A DNA stretch of 64,000 nucleotides, taken from assembly GCA_029265615.1 (NCBI GenBank), contig JAJUIB010000009.1, positions 44,813 to 108,812 on the forward strand, given 5' to 3'. Position 1 is the first letter of the stretch. Each line of letters starts with the position of its first letter. The notes beneath the pieces are model-generated. The model was not told the DNA's origin. It worked only from the letters and a program-made list of their open reading frames with translations, and did no database searches. This document shows, in pieces, positions 26,914-35,439 of this stretch. The translations under genes and the position numbers were made by a program. The stretch comes from Spirochaetota bacterium (GTDB lineage: Bacteria; Spirochaetota; Spirochaetia; Treponematales; Rectinemataceae).

Positions 26914-27969
26914 CTACTCGGCGACCCAGCCTGACCAGGCGCCGTTTGTATAGTCGTTCCGCCAAAGGGAGGAGGTGCTGCTTGTCCCCACGGCGAGCGA
27001 GGCAAAGAGCGAATTGCCAATAAGGCTGAGCCCCGTGAAGGTGAGGCTCTTAAGCGGATTGGCCTGGGCGGAGGCGCTGGGGACGAGGAGGCTAGATGGC
27101 GAGCTTGCGGCGTATTTGGTGCTTAGGTCGTTCGTAAACTCCTCGTAGCCTGCGTTTCCTTCTAAGCCCGCGACGAGGCGGTCCCCCATGCCGCTTAAAA
27201 ACACAAGCGCGCGCACACCCTCCGATGCGCTTGCGCTTGTCCAGGTGTCCGCTGATATACGGCGGTAGACTGTCCCGTCCGAGCAGCCAAGGTAGAGCTC
27301 GCCGCCTGCGCCCGCGCAGATTGCGGTAAAGGTTTTTCCGCTGGGCTGATCAGCTTCGCCATTCACCGCCTCAAGGGATAACGTTGTGCCCTTGTAAATT
27401 TGTCCGCCCGCGATAAAAAAGTACTCGCTTCCAGTGTATGCGCCGCCTTCGATCCAGGCGCTCGTGCTGATGAGTGCCGTGTCTGGGAGTAAACTCTCTC
27501 CACCGTAGGCATAGAGGTTGTACTTTTCGCCTTCCCTGGTGACCGCAAACAACTCGCCATTCACCGCGTAGAGCCTTTGGATGTCCGCGTTGGAAAGCGC
27601 AAGAGTCCACGCCGGTGTGGCGTTTCCCTTTTTATAGATTCCAAGCCCTGCAAAAGCGGCGTAGAGGGTAGAATCCTTGACGCCGAGGCCCGAGGCGCCT
27701 CCGCCTAAGGAGCTCGGAAGGCCCGCAGTGTCGAGTGTCCAGGTGCTTTCAGATGCCGCACGACGGAGGATGCTCGTGTGTGCGGCAAAATAGTCTTGAC
27801 CAAACAGAACGATATCGCCCTGCGTTCCGCCAGTAAGGAGCTTACTGCTGTTTTCCTTTGTTTCGAGCTGGATGCTCGATAGCACGCCGAGCGTGTTGTC
27901 GCAGCCTGAAAGGCTCAAAGCCGCAAGGAGGGCGAGGCCGAGGGTGAAGCTGGTGCGGTAGTGCTGCAT
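26914..27969 (-). CDS. Lipoprotein with beta-propeller-like repeats, unknown function
   Basis: A 351-residue exported lipoprotein; the signal peptide ends in the lipobox LSGC. The mature part has repeated short blocks of the type 'G-x-D-x-V-L-F-G', 'STLYAAFAGLGIYKKG', 'NGELFAVTREGEKYNLYAYG', 'GELYLGCSDGTVYRR' and 'GDRLVAGLEGNAGYEEF', which suggests a six- or seven-bladed propeller by eye. I do not recognise a named family. It lies between a beta-barrel gene (18-bp gap upstream) and the RarA fusion (stop and start almost touching). Confidence 0.65.
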   Translation of the reverse strand: MQHYRTSFTLGLALLAALSLSGCDNTLGVLSSIQLETKENSSKLLTGGTQGDIVLFGQDYFAAHTSILRRAASESTWTLDTAGLPSSLGGGASGLGVKDSTLYAAFAGLGIYKKGNATPAWTLALSNADIQRLYAVNGELFAVTREGEKYNLYAYGGESLLPDTALISTSAWIEGGAYTGSEYFFIAGGQIYKGTTLSLEAVNGEADQPSGKTFTAICAGAGGELYLGCSDGTVYRRISADTWTSASASEGVRALVFLSGMGDRLVAGLEGNAGYEEFTNDLSTKYAASSPSSLLVPSASAQANPLKSLTFTGLSLIGNSLFASLAVGTSSTSSLWRNDYTNGAWSGWVAE

Positions 27970-27987
27970 GGTGTGGGCCTCCGGATC

Positions 27988-28605
27988 TTAAAGGTGGTAG
28001 ACGGCGGAAAGGCCGAGTTCGAGGAAGTTGCCGATGCGGCTGAGGTTTGCCGCATCGCCGTAGTGGAGTTCAGCGACGAGCCAGTAATAGCTTTGAATGC
28101 CGAGGCTCCAGGCGGGGGAACTCCGCCAGTACGCGGCGCCACCTAGTTTGGCAAAGGGGCCGAGCATGCCATGGCCCTCGTAGCGCATGAGAAAGCCGCC
28201 TGCTTCCGCTGCCAGGCAGAATTCGAAGGGGAGGAAGGACCACCAGTAGGCGCTGCGGAAGGAGAGGGGCGCGACAAAGAGGCTCCCGCCGCCCAGCGTG
28301 CCGTTGAAGGCGCCCGAAAGCGAGGCGCCGAGGGCAAAGCCGGGCGCTATGAAGTGCTGGTATTGAAAGCCGAAGAGGCCGCCTGAGTAGAGGTTGTCCT
28401 CGGTCGTTACCGCGTCGCCGCCAAAGACAAAGAGCGGCACATGGACGCCCGCGCTGATACCGATGGTCGAACTTCCCTTGCCGAAGGGATTTTCCCTCGG
28501 GGCCTCGGCGGGAAGCGGTGCCTCGACCTCGGCAGAGGCTGAAAGCGCGGCGAATAGGGCAAAGAGGAGCGCGGCGAAACGGGCTTTCGCGGGCGGAAGC
28601 TTCAT
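27988..28605 (-). CDS. Probable outer-membrane beta-barrel protein
   Basis: A 205-residue exported protein. The signal peptide (AALLFALFAALSASAEV) is followed by eight or so amphipathic strands rich in glycine and aromatics, such as 'TIGISAGVHVPLFVFGG', 'GLFGFQYQHFIAPGFALGAS', 'YWWSFLPFEFCLAAEAGGF' and the last strand 'FLELGLSAVYHL'. The size suits a small eight-stranded barrel like those described in Treponema, but the family is not identified. AAAGGAGATTCC precedes the start. It leads the minus-strand unit with the propeller lipoprotein. Confidence 0.65.
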   Translation of the reverse strand: MKLPPAKARFAALLFALFAALSASAEVEAPLPAEAPRENPFGKGSSTIGISAGVHVPLFVFGGDAVTTEDNLYSGGLFGFQYQHFIAPGFALGASLSGAFNGTLGGGSLFVAPLSFRSAYWWSFLPFEFCLAAEAGGFLMRYEGHGMLGPFAKLGGAAYWRSSPAWSLGIQSYYWLVAELHYGDAANLSRIGNFLELGLSAVYHL

Positions 28606-28679
28606 GGAATCTCCTTTCTACGGCATTCGGAATATACCATGTGGGAATGCGATCGAAAAGGCCGTGCAGGTTTTGAAGG

Positions 28680-29501
28680 TTACGCCTTTTTTCGCGCTCC
28701 CGTTTTTCGTTTGAGCCGTGCGCGTTCGCTCCAAAAGGCGGTATGGACGGGGCCGCTCTCTCGTTCGCCTTCCGCCTCCTGTGTCGCCTCTACGAAGGTA
28801 TAGAGGACGAGGTCGGCATCGCGGAACGAAAGGCAAGGCGGCGCAAAGGGCCTCTCTGACTCGCTCGCATTTTGTGCCATATCCTGCGCCGCAGGATACG
28901 CCGCAGCCTGCGACCTCTGCCCCTCGCTCCTTCGCGCGCGGGTAAGCGGAAAGCCAAGGCCTAGAATCCAGGGGCTTTCCCTTAGCGCGAAGGGCATTGC
29001 GGTCTCCGTTTTAGCTTTCTCTCTGGCGGGCGCTCGGGAGGGCGCCGCGGCCTTGAGGCTGGAAAGCGCCGCACGGGCCGCCGCAGACAGGGCCTCTGCG
29101 GCGGCCTCAGGTTCGAGGCGGAGATAGAGGCCGCCAGAACGCTCGACAAGGCGCTCTGCGCGGAACTGAAGGCCCTTCGCGATTTCGTCGCGCGCGAACT
29201 CGTCGCGTGCGATTTCACCGCGGGCGGCATCGCCGCGTGCGAACGCGCCGCGTGCGAACGCGCCGCGTTCCGCTAACGCCGCGCCAAAGCCCTTCCATAC
29301 CGCTTCGAGAAGAAAGAGAGCTTCGCGTCGCCCAAGCGGAAAGGTGAGCGCAAGCGGCACTGCCTCAGGAAAGGCGAGGGCCGCATCGCCAGAGCCTTCC
29401 GCGAAAAGGCGGCGCTTATAGCGTGCAAGCTCGCGCGCCTCGTTGCCGGGCGGTTCGAGGACGAGGATGTTCAGGGCTTCGGGGATTGTTCTCAAAGGCA
29501 C
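28680..29501 (-). CDS. Hypothetical protein with internal pentapeptide repeat
   Basis: A 273-residue protein I do not recognise. The GTG at 29501 is chosen since the longer frame to 29915 is antisense to the next gene. The N-terminal part (NILVLEPPGNEARELARYKR) could belong to a nucleotide- or RNA-processing fold but has no diagnostic motif. Residues about 78-107 are six tandem copies of [AE]-R-[GD]-x-x, encoded by a 15-bp repeat. The C-terminus is strongly basic (ARLKRKTGARKKA). Divergent from the nucleotidyltransferase-like gene, 45 bp between starts. Confidence 0.55.
   Translation of the reverse strand: MPLRTIPEALNILVLEPPGNEARELARYKRRLFAEGSGDAALAFPEAVPLALTFPLGRREALFLLEAVWKGFGAALAERGAFARGAFARGDAARGEIARDEFARDEIAKGLQFRAERLVERSGGLYLRLEPEAAAEALSAAARAALSSLKAAAPSRAPAREKAKTETAMPFALRESPWILGLGFPLTRARRSEGQRSQAAAYPAAQDMAQNASESERPFAPPCLSFRDADLVLYTFVEATQEAEGERESGPVHTAFWSERARLKRKTGARKKA
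29181..29270 (-). repeat. 15-bp tandem repeat, six copies, in frame
   Basis: Six diverged copies of a 15-bp unit, consensus on the minus strand GCACGCGGCGCGTTC, encode the pentapeptides ERGAF, ARGAF, ARGDA, ARGEI, ARDEF, ARDEI. The first two copies are almost identical, the others have drifted. A unit length that keeps the reading frame means copy changes would not break the gene. Confidence 0.85.
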
Positions 29502-29546
29502 GCGGCCATGATACAATTCCCTCACCTTTGCTGTAAAGGAAGGCCT

Positions 29547-30317
29547 ATGCGACAGAAAGTCGAGCGTATCACGAAGCGCCTTGTCGAGGCGCTCTCGTCC
29601 TGGGCAAGCATCGAATGTGTCTGCCTTTGCGAGCAGGCCGAGGTGGATCCCCTGGATCCGTATTTTGCCATCGTGATCGACGCCTACTTCCGCGGCGCGG
29701 TTCCCCCGCCCGAGGATCGCCGCGCGGCCTACGGCGACCCGGGCGCCTTTGAGTGTGCGCAGGCACAGGCAAAGGATCGCTTCTTTCTCGACGGCCTTCC
29801 AATCCGCGTCGAGTTTAAGGACACATCCAAGGTGGATTCCCTCGTGGCGGGGGGAAGGGAAAGCCTGTGGATCCTCAAAAATACAGGAACCTATGTATTC
29901 TACCGCATCGCCCATTCCGAGGTGCTCTGGAAACGCTCAGGCTGGATCGACGAGACGCGGCGCCTCATCGCCAATTTCCCTTCTGAGCTCTGGGACGGGC
30001 TTCGTGACGCATTTCTTGCCAAGATGGAGCACTATCTCGCCGATCTCGGCGCGGCGGCGGTGCGGGACGACGGGTTTTTCTATCTGGTATCTGCAGCCGG
30101 ATTCGCGCGGTACGCGGCGGCAGCCCTGTTTATGGTGAACCGCCGCTTCGAACCCTCGCACCGCCTCATCGACGAGCGCCTGCGGGGCTTAAAGCGCGTC
30201 CCCGATGACTTTTTTGGCCGTTGGGAGACCTTCCTCCGCGCCGACCTCGAGATGAGCCGCGAGCGCAAATACAAGGTGGCGGAGCTTATCGCAAAGAGCC
30301 TTATCGCTTTTAAATGA
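29547..30317 (+). CDS. Nucleotidyltransferase-like protein, family uncertain
   Basis: A 256-residue protein. I choose the ATG at 29547 because AAAGGAAGG lies just upstream; 29508 is open but unsupported. The N-terminal 'IECVCLCEQAEVDPLDPYF' followed by 'AIVIDAYFRG' has the look of a Pol-beta-type nucleotidyltransferase metal site, although the usual GS motif is missing. The remaining helical region ('FAAALFMVNRRFEPSHRLID' style) resembles DUF4037-like or kanamycin-type C-terminal domains. It is coupled to the HExxH lipoprotein by an ATGA overlap. Activity is not proven by sequence. Confidence 0.5.
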   Translation: MRQKVERITKRLVEALSSWASIECVCLCEQAEVDPLDPYFAIVIDAYFRGAVPPPEDRRAAYGDPGAFECAQAQAKDRFFLDGLPIRVEFKDTSKVDSLVAGGRESLWILKNTGTYVFYRIAHSEVLWKRSGWIDETRRLIANFPSELWDGLRDAFLAKMEHYLADLGAAAVRDDGFFYLVSAAGFARYAAAALFMVNRRFEPSHRLIDERLRGLKRVPDDFFGRWETFLRADLEMSRERKYKVAELIAKSLIAFK

Positions 30318-32047
30318 GGGCTGTCTCCTCCGTGCCGCTACGCCCTTTCCTCCCGCGCCGCGCTTCTTGGGGCCTTTGCGGACGGGGTGCGTATCTTGTG
30401 CCCCGCTTCGCGCTCGCGGCGCTTACAGCGCTCCTTGTCGGGGGCTGCGCCGCACCTCCGCCTGCCGCCTTCCCCTGGACGGATGCCCATGGTGTGCGGA
30501 TCGTCTACCGCGAGACGCCGCGGCCACGCGAGGGCGAAGGGGGGACGCTCAGCCCTTCGCGTCCCACAGCATCCTTTGTCGCTTCCCGCGCCCTTGTCGC
30601 AGGCGCCACCGAGTCCTTCGAACTTGAACTTTCCCGCTCTGGCTTAAGCGGCGAGGCGCCCCGCGTCTTCTTCCGCCTCTTCTCAAGCCCCAAGGAGGGT
30701 AAGCCCCTCTTCGAGGGAAGTCTTGCACTCCGTGATCAGACGACGCGTTGGGCCATCCCGCTCCCCTCTGGCGCCGTCCTTGCGCGGGCGGAGATCTCGT
30801 TCGAGCGCGGCGACGAGACCGTCCGCATCGCGGCCATGAGGCAGACACCGCGCTTTTCCGGCTTTGCGCGCGGCGAGGGCGCGGTTCGTCTCTCGCCCGG
30901 GTTTTCGCTTGCCCGCCGGGGGGGAAGCCTCGTTGCCGCGCTTGAAACGCCGTTTGAAGGTTATGCGCCCCCATCCTCAGGCGCGCTGCGCGCCCCCGCG
31001 CTCGTCCTTGAATATGGTGCGCGCAGCGAGGCGGCACCTGCAAGCGGCGTAGTCCGCATCGCCGCTCCAAGCGGCGAGCCCCTCGTCGTGCGTCTTAAGC
31101 AAAAGGGCGCGCGGCTTGTACTTCCGGCACGGCTCTTCGGCGATTCGCCTTTGCGGCTTGCGATCGAGGCACCCGCTGACCTTGATCTTCTTGCCCTGTA
31201 TGTGAGCGAACTTCCTGTGCGCGATTTCGAGACCGTGGATCTTGGGCTCGTGCTGCTTCTTCCGCCCCGTGCCGAGGGTGGCGACTACGACCTCTATCGG
31301 TGGGACATTCTCCCCTCCGTTCTCGTCTTCGATTTTCGCGACTACGCGACGCAGGACCGCTATCTCAAGCGCCTTGCGTTTTTTGTCGAAAAAAAGGGCT
31401 TTAAGGGGCGTCTTGCCCCCGACGAGGAGATCGCCCCGCTTCACGGCTGGAACGCCCACGATTACCGGCCCGAGGACCTCTGTGCGTTTTTTTCCGCCGC
31501 GGAGGAGCAGAGCTTCCCCCTCAATGCGCAGGAGCTCTCCCTCGAGGCGCTTCTCGTCGACCGTGGCCTACTCCGCCGCGAAGGCGGAAGGCTTAAAGCA
31601 GGGAAGGGCGCCATTATTTCGATTACGCGCGAGTCTGCTCCCTACCTTCGCAGGATGTTTCTCACCCATGAATCGACGCATGCTATCTTTTTTGCTGACG
31701 AGGAGTGGCGGCGCTTTGTGAAAGCCGAATGGGAGGCTATGCCGAGCGAGGAAAAGTGGTTCTGGAAGCTCTATTTCGGCTGGATGAATTACGACACCTC
31801 GAACGACTACCTCATGGCCAACGAGTATCAGGCCTACCTTCTGCAACAGCCCGTCGCGCGCGCCGAAGAGTATTTTACTAAAGTCCTTCCCGCACGGCTC
31901 CTTGAAAACCATCCCGAGCTCAAAAGTCGGCTTTCCTCCTACTTCGAGAAGTTCGGCGGGCAGTTTGCCCTGCGTGCATCCCGGCTTGAGGCGCAGCTCG
32001 CCGCGCGCTACGGCATACTGGCCGGTAGAGCCCACTTTATCCAATAA
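30314..32047 (+). CDS. Lipoprotein with an HExxH metalloprotease motif
   Basis: A 577-residue exported lipoprotein (lipobox LVGGC at about residue 44). Residues about 60-300 are beta-rich and of unknown fold. The C-terminal third contains 'FLTHESTHAIFF' with H452-E453-x-x-H456, followed by a glutamate in 'MANEYQAYLLQQ' (E504), which is the geometry of gluzincin zinc peptidases. A surface or periplasmic peptidase is therefore likely, but I know no named family for the whole protein. The start overlaps the upstream stop (ATGA). It is followed by a hairpin and the convergent DUF115 gene. Confidence 0.65.
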   Translation: MRAVSSVPLRPFLPRRASWGLCGRGAYLVPRFALAALTALLVGGCAAPPPAAFPWTDAHGVRIVYRETPRPREGEGGTLSPSRPTASFVASRALVAGATESFELELSRSGLSGEAPRVFFRLFSSPKEGKPLFEGSLALRDQTTRWAIPLPSGAVLARAEISFERGDETVRIAAMRQTPRFSGFARGEGAVRLSPGFSLARRGGSLVAALETPFEGYAPPSSGALRAPALVLEYGARSEAAPASGVVRIAAPSGEPLVVRLKQKGARLVLPARLFGDSPLRLAIEAPADLDLLALYVSELPVRDFETVDLGLVLLLPPRAEGGDYDLYRWDILPSVLVFDFRDYATQDRYLKRLAFFVEKKGFKGRLAPDEEIAPLHGWNAHDYRPEDLCAFFSAAEEQSFPLNAQELSLEALLVDRGLLRREGGRLKAGKGAIISITRESAPYLRRMFLTHESTHAIFFADEEWRRFVKAEWEAMPSEEKWFWKLYFGWMNYDTSNDYLMANEYQAYLLQQPVARAEEYFTKVLPARLLENHPELKSRLSSYFEKFGGQFALRASRLEAQLAARYGILAGRAHFIQ

Positions 32048-32050
32048 CGG

Positions 32051-32081
32051 GGGCTTAAGGCACGGGCGCCGCCTCAAGCCC
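32051..32081. terminator. Hairpin between convergent genes
   Basis: Arms GGGCTTAAGGC (32051-32061) and GCCTCAAGCCC (32071-32081) pair over 11 positions with one mismatch and a 9-nt loop. It lies four bases after the lipoprotein stop and before the convergent DUF115 stop. No T-tract follows in either direction, so termination strength is doubtful. Confidence 0.4.
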
Positions 32082-32088
32082 AACGTGT

Positions 32089-32112
32089 CTACAGACTTAG
32101 CTACAGACTTAG
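32089..32112. repeat. 12-bp perfect tandem duplication
   Basis: CTACAGACTTAG occurs twice back to back at 32089-32100 and 32101-32112 in the 89-bp gap between convergent genes. It looks like a recent slippage event. Confidence 0.85.
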
Positions 32113-32136
32113 GAGCTAAAGCGTCGTTGTTCGCGC

Positions 32137-33867
32137 TTACGTTGTCGCGTGCGCCGCCGCAGATGCGTGCGCCGCCGTCTCTAGCGCCTCTTCGATTTCG
32201 CTACAGGCCCAGGCTCGTGTGGCGGCAAGGAGTTCCGCAGGGCTACCGCGCGTTCCGATATCGTGCGCAGTTTCGCGCGCCGTCCGCTGTAGCGCGCTTG
32301 CGCTTGGGAGTAGTGTCGTCCATAGATCCCGCTCGCGGGGCGAAAGCGCGCGCAGATAGGCCGAAAGCGGCTCCGCAGGGCTGGGCAGAGCGCGCAGTTC
32401 TGCGGCATAGCGCTCAAGAAAGGCTTCCGCGCTCATGGCCGCGGGCCCCGGTGCGAAGACCGTGCGCTCGCGGGGGCGCCGCGCCCGACCCGCGGGAATG
32501 CGGAGTTCGACACCGCGACCCCGGAGCGGCCGCACTTCGAGCGCGCTATGAAGCGCAAAGCGCTCGAGGTGCTCGCGGTAGGCGACGAGCGGCTTAGTGA
32601 CAAAGCGTACGTACTCGCGCCCCGACGCATCGCGGTCGCGCTCGCGAAAGACCGAGGCGTTTCTGAAAACGAAGCCAGCGAAGTGGCTTTCCGTCGGGCT
32701 GAGCCGTCCTGCGCGCAAGGCGAAATAGTCGTAGATGTAGGTGCCGCGTGCGTAGCTTTTCCCCTCCGGATAGGAAAAGTCCGCGCCAACTAGAAGCGCC
32801 GACTCGGCGCCCAGGGCTTCCGCGAGGGAAAGCGCCGCGTGGGTGACGTTTCCGCCCGAGGTGTCGAGGGCGGGAAAGCGCCGGAAGTGCGAGGAAATGT
32901 AGGCGCAAAAGGGGTGACCCGACGAGAAAAAGCGCGCATTTTCTTTAAGACGCGCAAGGCGGTTGGGCGAAGCGAGGTCGAGGACGAGGGGGGTTCCCGC
33001 CGGGAGCCCTTTCATGAAGTGGTAGTAGCTGATCGCTTGGCAGTCGATGGAGACTACCGCGTCGGGGACGATGCCCGCGCCAAGGAGCGCAGGCAGGCTC
33101 GTATCCGTGGCGATGAGGCGGGCGCCTTCCGCCCGTTCGCGCTCTATTGCGGCAAAAGCATCTTCGAGAGATGGGCCAGCGGCGGTGACGATCGCCCGGC
33201 GGATCGGCGCAAGAGGGGAGGAGGGGCGCTCGGCGGCGAAGATGTTCCGCGCCGCGTTGCGGAACCACAGCTTTCCGAAAAAGGCTTGCACGCTGTAATC
33301 ATCCGATATCCGCTCGAGTACGGAGCGCACCGAATCCGCGGCGCGGGCAAAGGGCTCAGAATCGAGAGCAACGCGTCCGCGCAGGGGCACGCTCCGCAGA
33401 TCGCCGGCAAGCGGCGGCACATAGGCCTCAAGAAGCCTCGCCTCAAGCTCCTCCGGGCTGGGGTCGAGGACAAGACTGAAGCGCGGGTCGAGAAAAAACT
33501 CGGAGAGATCGAAGCTTTCGAGCGTGGCGCGAAGGAGGGGCGCGGAATACTCAATGGCGATAATGCTCGTTGTCGCCGGGGATGCTAGGTAGGGCGCAAG
33601 TCCGTAGCCTGCTCCGAGCCCCAGGGCGACGATAAACCCACCCGCCTTGTGCGCGGCGGCGAGACGCTCAGCCTCGCGCCGGGGGTCCATGAGCGAGTGG
33701 AAGGCCGCCTCGCGTTCACCAATGCGGTAGACGGGAACGGGATCTCCCGAGCGCGCGCTTTTTAGGGCAAGGCGTGGATCGGGCGCGGCCGCGTCGAGAC
33801 GTTCGGCAAGGATGGGGTCCCGCGACGACAGTGCAAGAAGGTTGCGCCTGAATATAAGGTCGCTCAC
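32137..33867 (-). CDS. MptE-like (DUF115/MAF_flag10) protein
   Basis: A 576-residue member of the family named after 6-hydroxymethylpterin pyrophosphokinase MptE, whose bacterial members are often motility accessory factors linked to flagellin glycosylation. The core 'IVTAAGPSLEDAFAAI' at about residues 228-243, then 'LIATDTSLPALLGAGIVPD' and 'VVSIDCQ', are the nucleotide-binding signature; 'GGNVTHAALSLAEALGAESA' and 'LLVGADFSYPEGKSYARG' follow as usual. Its start overlaps the stop of a second family member by 4 bp. The nucleotide-sugar or pterin substrate cannot be told. Confidence 0.85.
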   Translation of the reverse strand: MSDLIFRRNLLALSSRDPILAERLDAAAPDPRLALKSARSGDPVPVYRIGEREAAFHSLMDPRREAERLAAAHKAGGFIVALGLGAGYGLAPYLASPATTSIIAIEYSAPLLRATLESFDLSEFFLDPRFSLVLDPSPEELEARLLEAYVPPLAGDLRSVPLRGRVALDSEPFARAADSVRSVLERISDDYSVQAFFGKLWFRNAARNIFAAERPSSPLAPIRRAIVTAAGPSLEDAFAAIERERAEGARLIATDTSLPALLGAGIVPDAVVSIDCQAISYYHFMKGLPAGTPLVLDLASPNRLARLKENARFFSSGHPFCAYISSHFRRFPALDTSGGNVTHAALSLAEALGAESALLVGADFSYPEGKSYARGTYIYDYFALRAGRLSPTESHFAGFVFRNASVFRERDRDASGREYVRFVTKPLVAYREHLERFALHSALEVRPLRGRGVELRIPAGRARRPRERTVFAPGPAAMSAEAFLERYAAELRALPSPAEPLSAYLRALSPRERDLWTTLLPSASALQRTARETAHDIGTRGSPAELLAATRAWACSEIEEALETAAHASAAAHATT

Positions 33868-35435
33868 GAAATGAGCCTCCTTTTGAGGCTGTCGAGAAAG
33901 TCGAGCGCCGTGCGTTCGAGGGCCTCGCTGGCGGGTCGCGCGTCGCGTCCCGAATGCAAGGCGCGGCGCACAGCCGCCCAGTCGACAAGGTCGACCGTTT
34001 TGAGGAGCTCCATGCTGCGTTCCTCCGTAACACTCTGCCCCGCGGCGAGTGTACGCGCGGCCGCCACCGCCTCGTCCCGTGCGCGGCCAAGGAATGCTTT
34101 GAGAAACACCCGCCGCTCCGCCGGTGTCGGGGCCGTACGGGTTGCGACGGCGAGCGGAGGAAGGGTGGGGCCGCGAAGCAGGGCGGCAAGTTCCGTGCTG
34201 TCTACGGATACAAAGCCTGAAAGCGGCACGGGCGAAGGCCGGAGGCGGAACACTCCGTCTGAAAGTCCCGGCGCTTCATCCGAAAGCGCCGCTGCATAGG
34301 TTGCAAGGCTGCGCGAGACTCTCCAGGGCCGCTGCGCAAGGCGTAGGGGCGAAAATTCACTCTCGCGCGCAAAAAGCCTTCCCTCAAGGGGCGATGTGCG
34401 CGATTCGCGGTCGCGGATAAAGGCGTCAAAGCCGTGGGGGCGGGCATGTGCACAAAGGTCGCGTGCGGCAAGGTCAAAGCCCGCTGTAAGAATCGGCTCC
34501 CCCGTACCAAGACTGTGCGCAAGGCGCAGAGCAACGCCAGCCACCGTGCCATGGCTTGGAATCGGCAGTCCCACGCCAAGCGCCGCGGCGAGTTCGCGTT
34601 CAGGATAGCCGCTCTGTGCGAGGATGAGGAGTGGGACATGCGCAAGACATGCCGAGGCGCAGGCGGATAGCGGCATCGCCCGGAGCGCAGGGTGAGCTGC
34701 AAGCGGGTAGAGATGCGCCCGGCCCCAGAAACCGCCGTCGGTCGCGGCAACGATGTCGGGTTCAAAGCCCTGCGCGCGGCACGATGCCAGGGCGGAGGAG
34801 ACGGCGATGAGCCGAAAACGGCCTTTGTAGGGCGCAAGATCGGCAAGGGCCTCCTCAAGACTAGGTCCGGCTGCCGCGACGACAATCGGCCCTGAAAGCG
34901 GTCCCGGCGCGGCAAGATGCTCCACAAGAAGGAAGTTTCTACAGGCATTGGCGAACCACAGGCGTCCAAAGGTCTTAAGCGTCGCCGCCGAGGCCGAAGC
35001 GCGTTCGACTGCATCTTTGAGCCTGCGTGCAACCTGTGCCGCCTCCTCGGGAAAGGCCCGTGATGCGGGTTCCCACTCGAGGAAGGCGAAGCCCGACGCA
35101 ATCTCCTCGTCGATGTGGGCCGCAAGAAAGGACGCAAGGCTTTCCTGCCCGCCGGGCGCCCAGCGTGCATCGGCGCCAGGAAGTTCCCGGTCGAGAAAGA
35201 CCCGGTCATACTGGAGCGAGAGGATGCGCGAGAAGGGGTAGCGCGCGCGGAGCGTCTCGATGAGGTAGCCCAGGCAGGCGCCCGCGACGACGATGAGGGC
35301 GGGAGCCTCCCCCTTTAAGCGCGCCGCGATGAAACGAGCCGCTTCGCCTCGAGGGTCGTAGGCGGAGTGAAGCCTTGTGCTCCCAAGACGGGCGCTCGGG
35401 TCGCCCGTACGAGCCGACTCGATGACGAGCTCCAT
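33864..35435 (-). CDS. Second MptE-like (DUF115) protein
   Basis: A 523-residue paralogue of the next gene. The core reads 'IVVAAAGPSLEEALADLAPY', 'FRLIAVSSALASCRAQGFEP' and 'DIVAATDGGFW', then 'GTVAGVALRLAHSLGTGEPI' and 'LTAGFDLAARD'. The serial spacing matches the family. A TTG at 35486 would extend the frame, but the ATG at 35435 lies 5 bp after the upstream stop and fits the N-terminus of the paralogue better. The shared order and length suggest gene duplication, with the two acting together or as a heterodimer. Confidence 0.83.
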   Translation of the reverse strand: MELVIESARTGDPSARLGSTRLHSAYDPRGEAARFIAARLKGEAPALIVVAGACLGYLIETLRARYPFSRILSLQYDRVFLDRELPGADARWAPGGQESLASFLAAHIDEEIASGFAFLEWEPASRAFPEEAAQVARRLKDAVERASASAATLKTFGRLWFANACRNFLLVEHLAAPGPLSGPIVVAAAGPSLEEALADLAPYKGRFRLIAVSSALASCRAQGFEPDIVAATDGGFWGRAHLYPLAAHPALRAMPLSACASACLAHVPLLILAQSGYPERELAAALGVGLPIPSHGTVAGVALRLAHSLGTGEPILTAGFDLAARDLCAHARPHGFDAFIRDRESRTSPLEGRLFARESEFSPLRLAQRPWRVSRSLATYAAALSDEAPGLSDGVFRLRPSPVPLSGFVSVDSTELAALLRGPTLPPLAVATRTAPTPAERRVFLKAFLGRARDEAVAAARTLAAGQSVTEERSMELLKTVDLVDWAAVRRALHSGRDARPASEALERTALDFLDSLKRRLIS

Positions 35436-35439
35436 GAAC

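Noticed and set aside
29181..29270. Tandem repeat as a possible CRISPR array
   Set aside because: Units are 15 bp without spacers and encode pentapeptides in frame.
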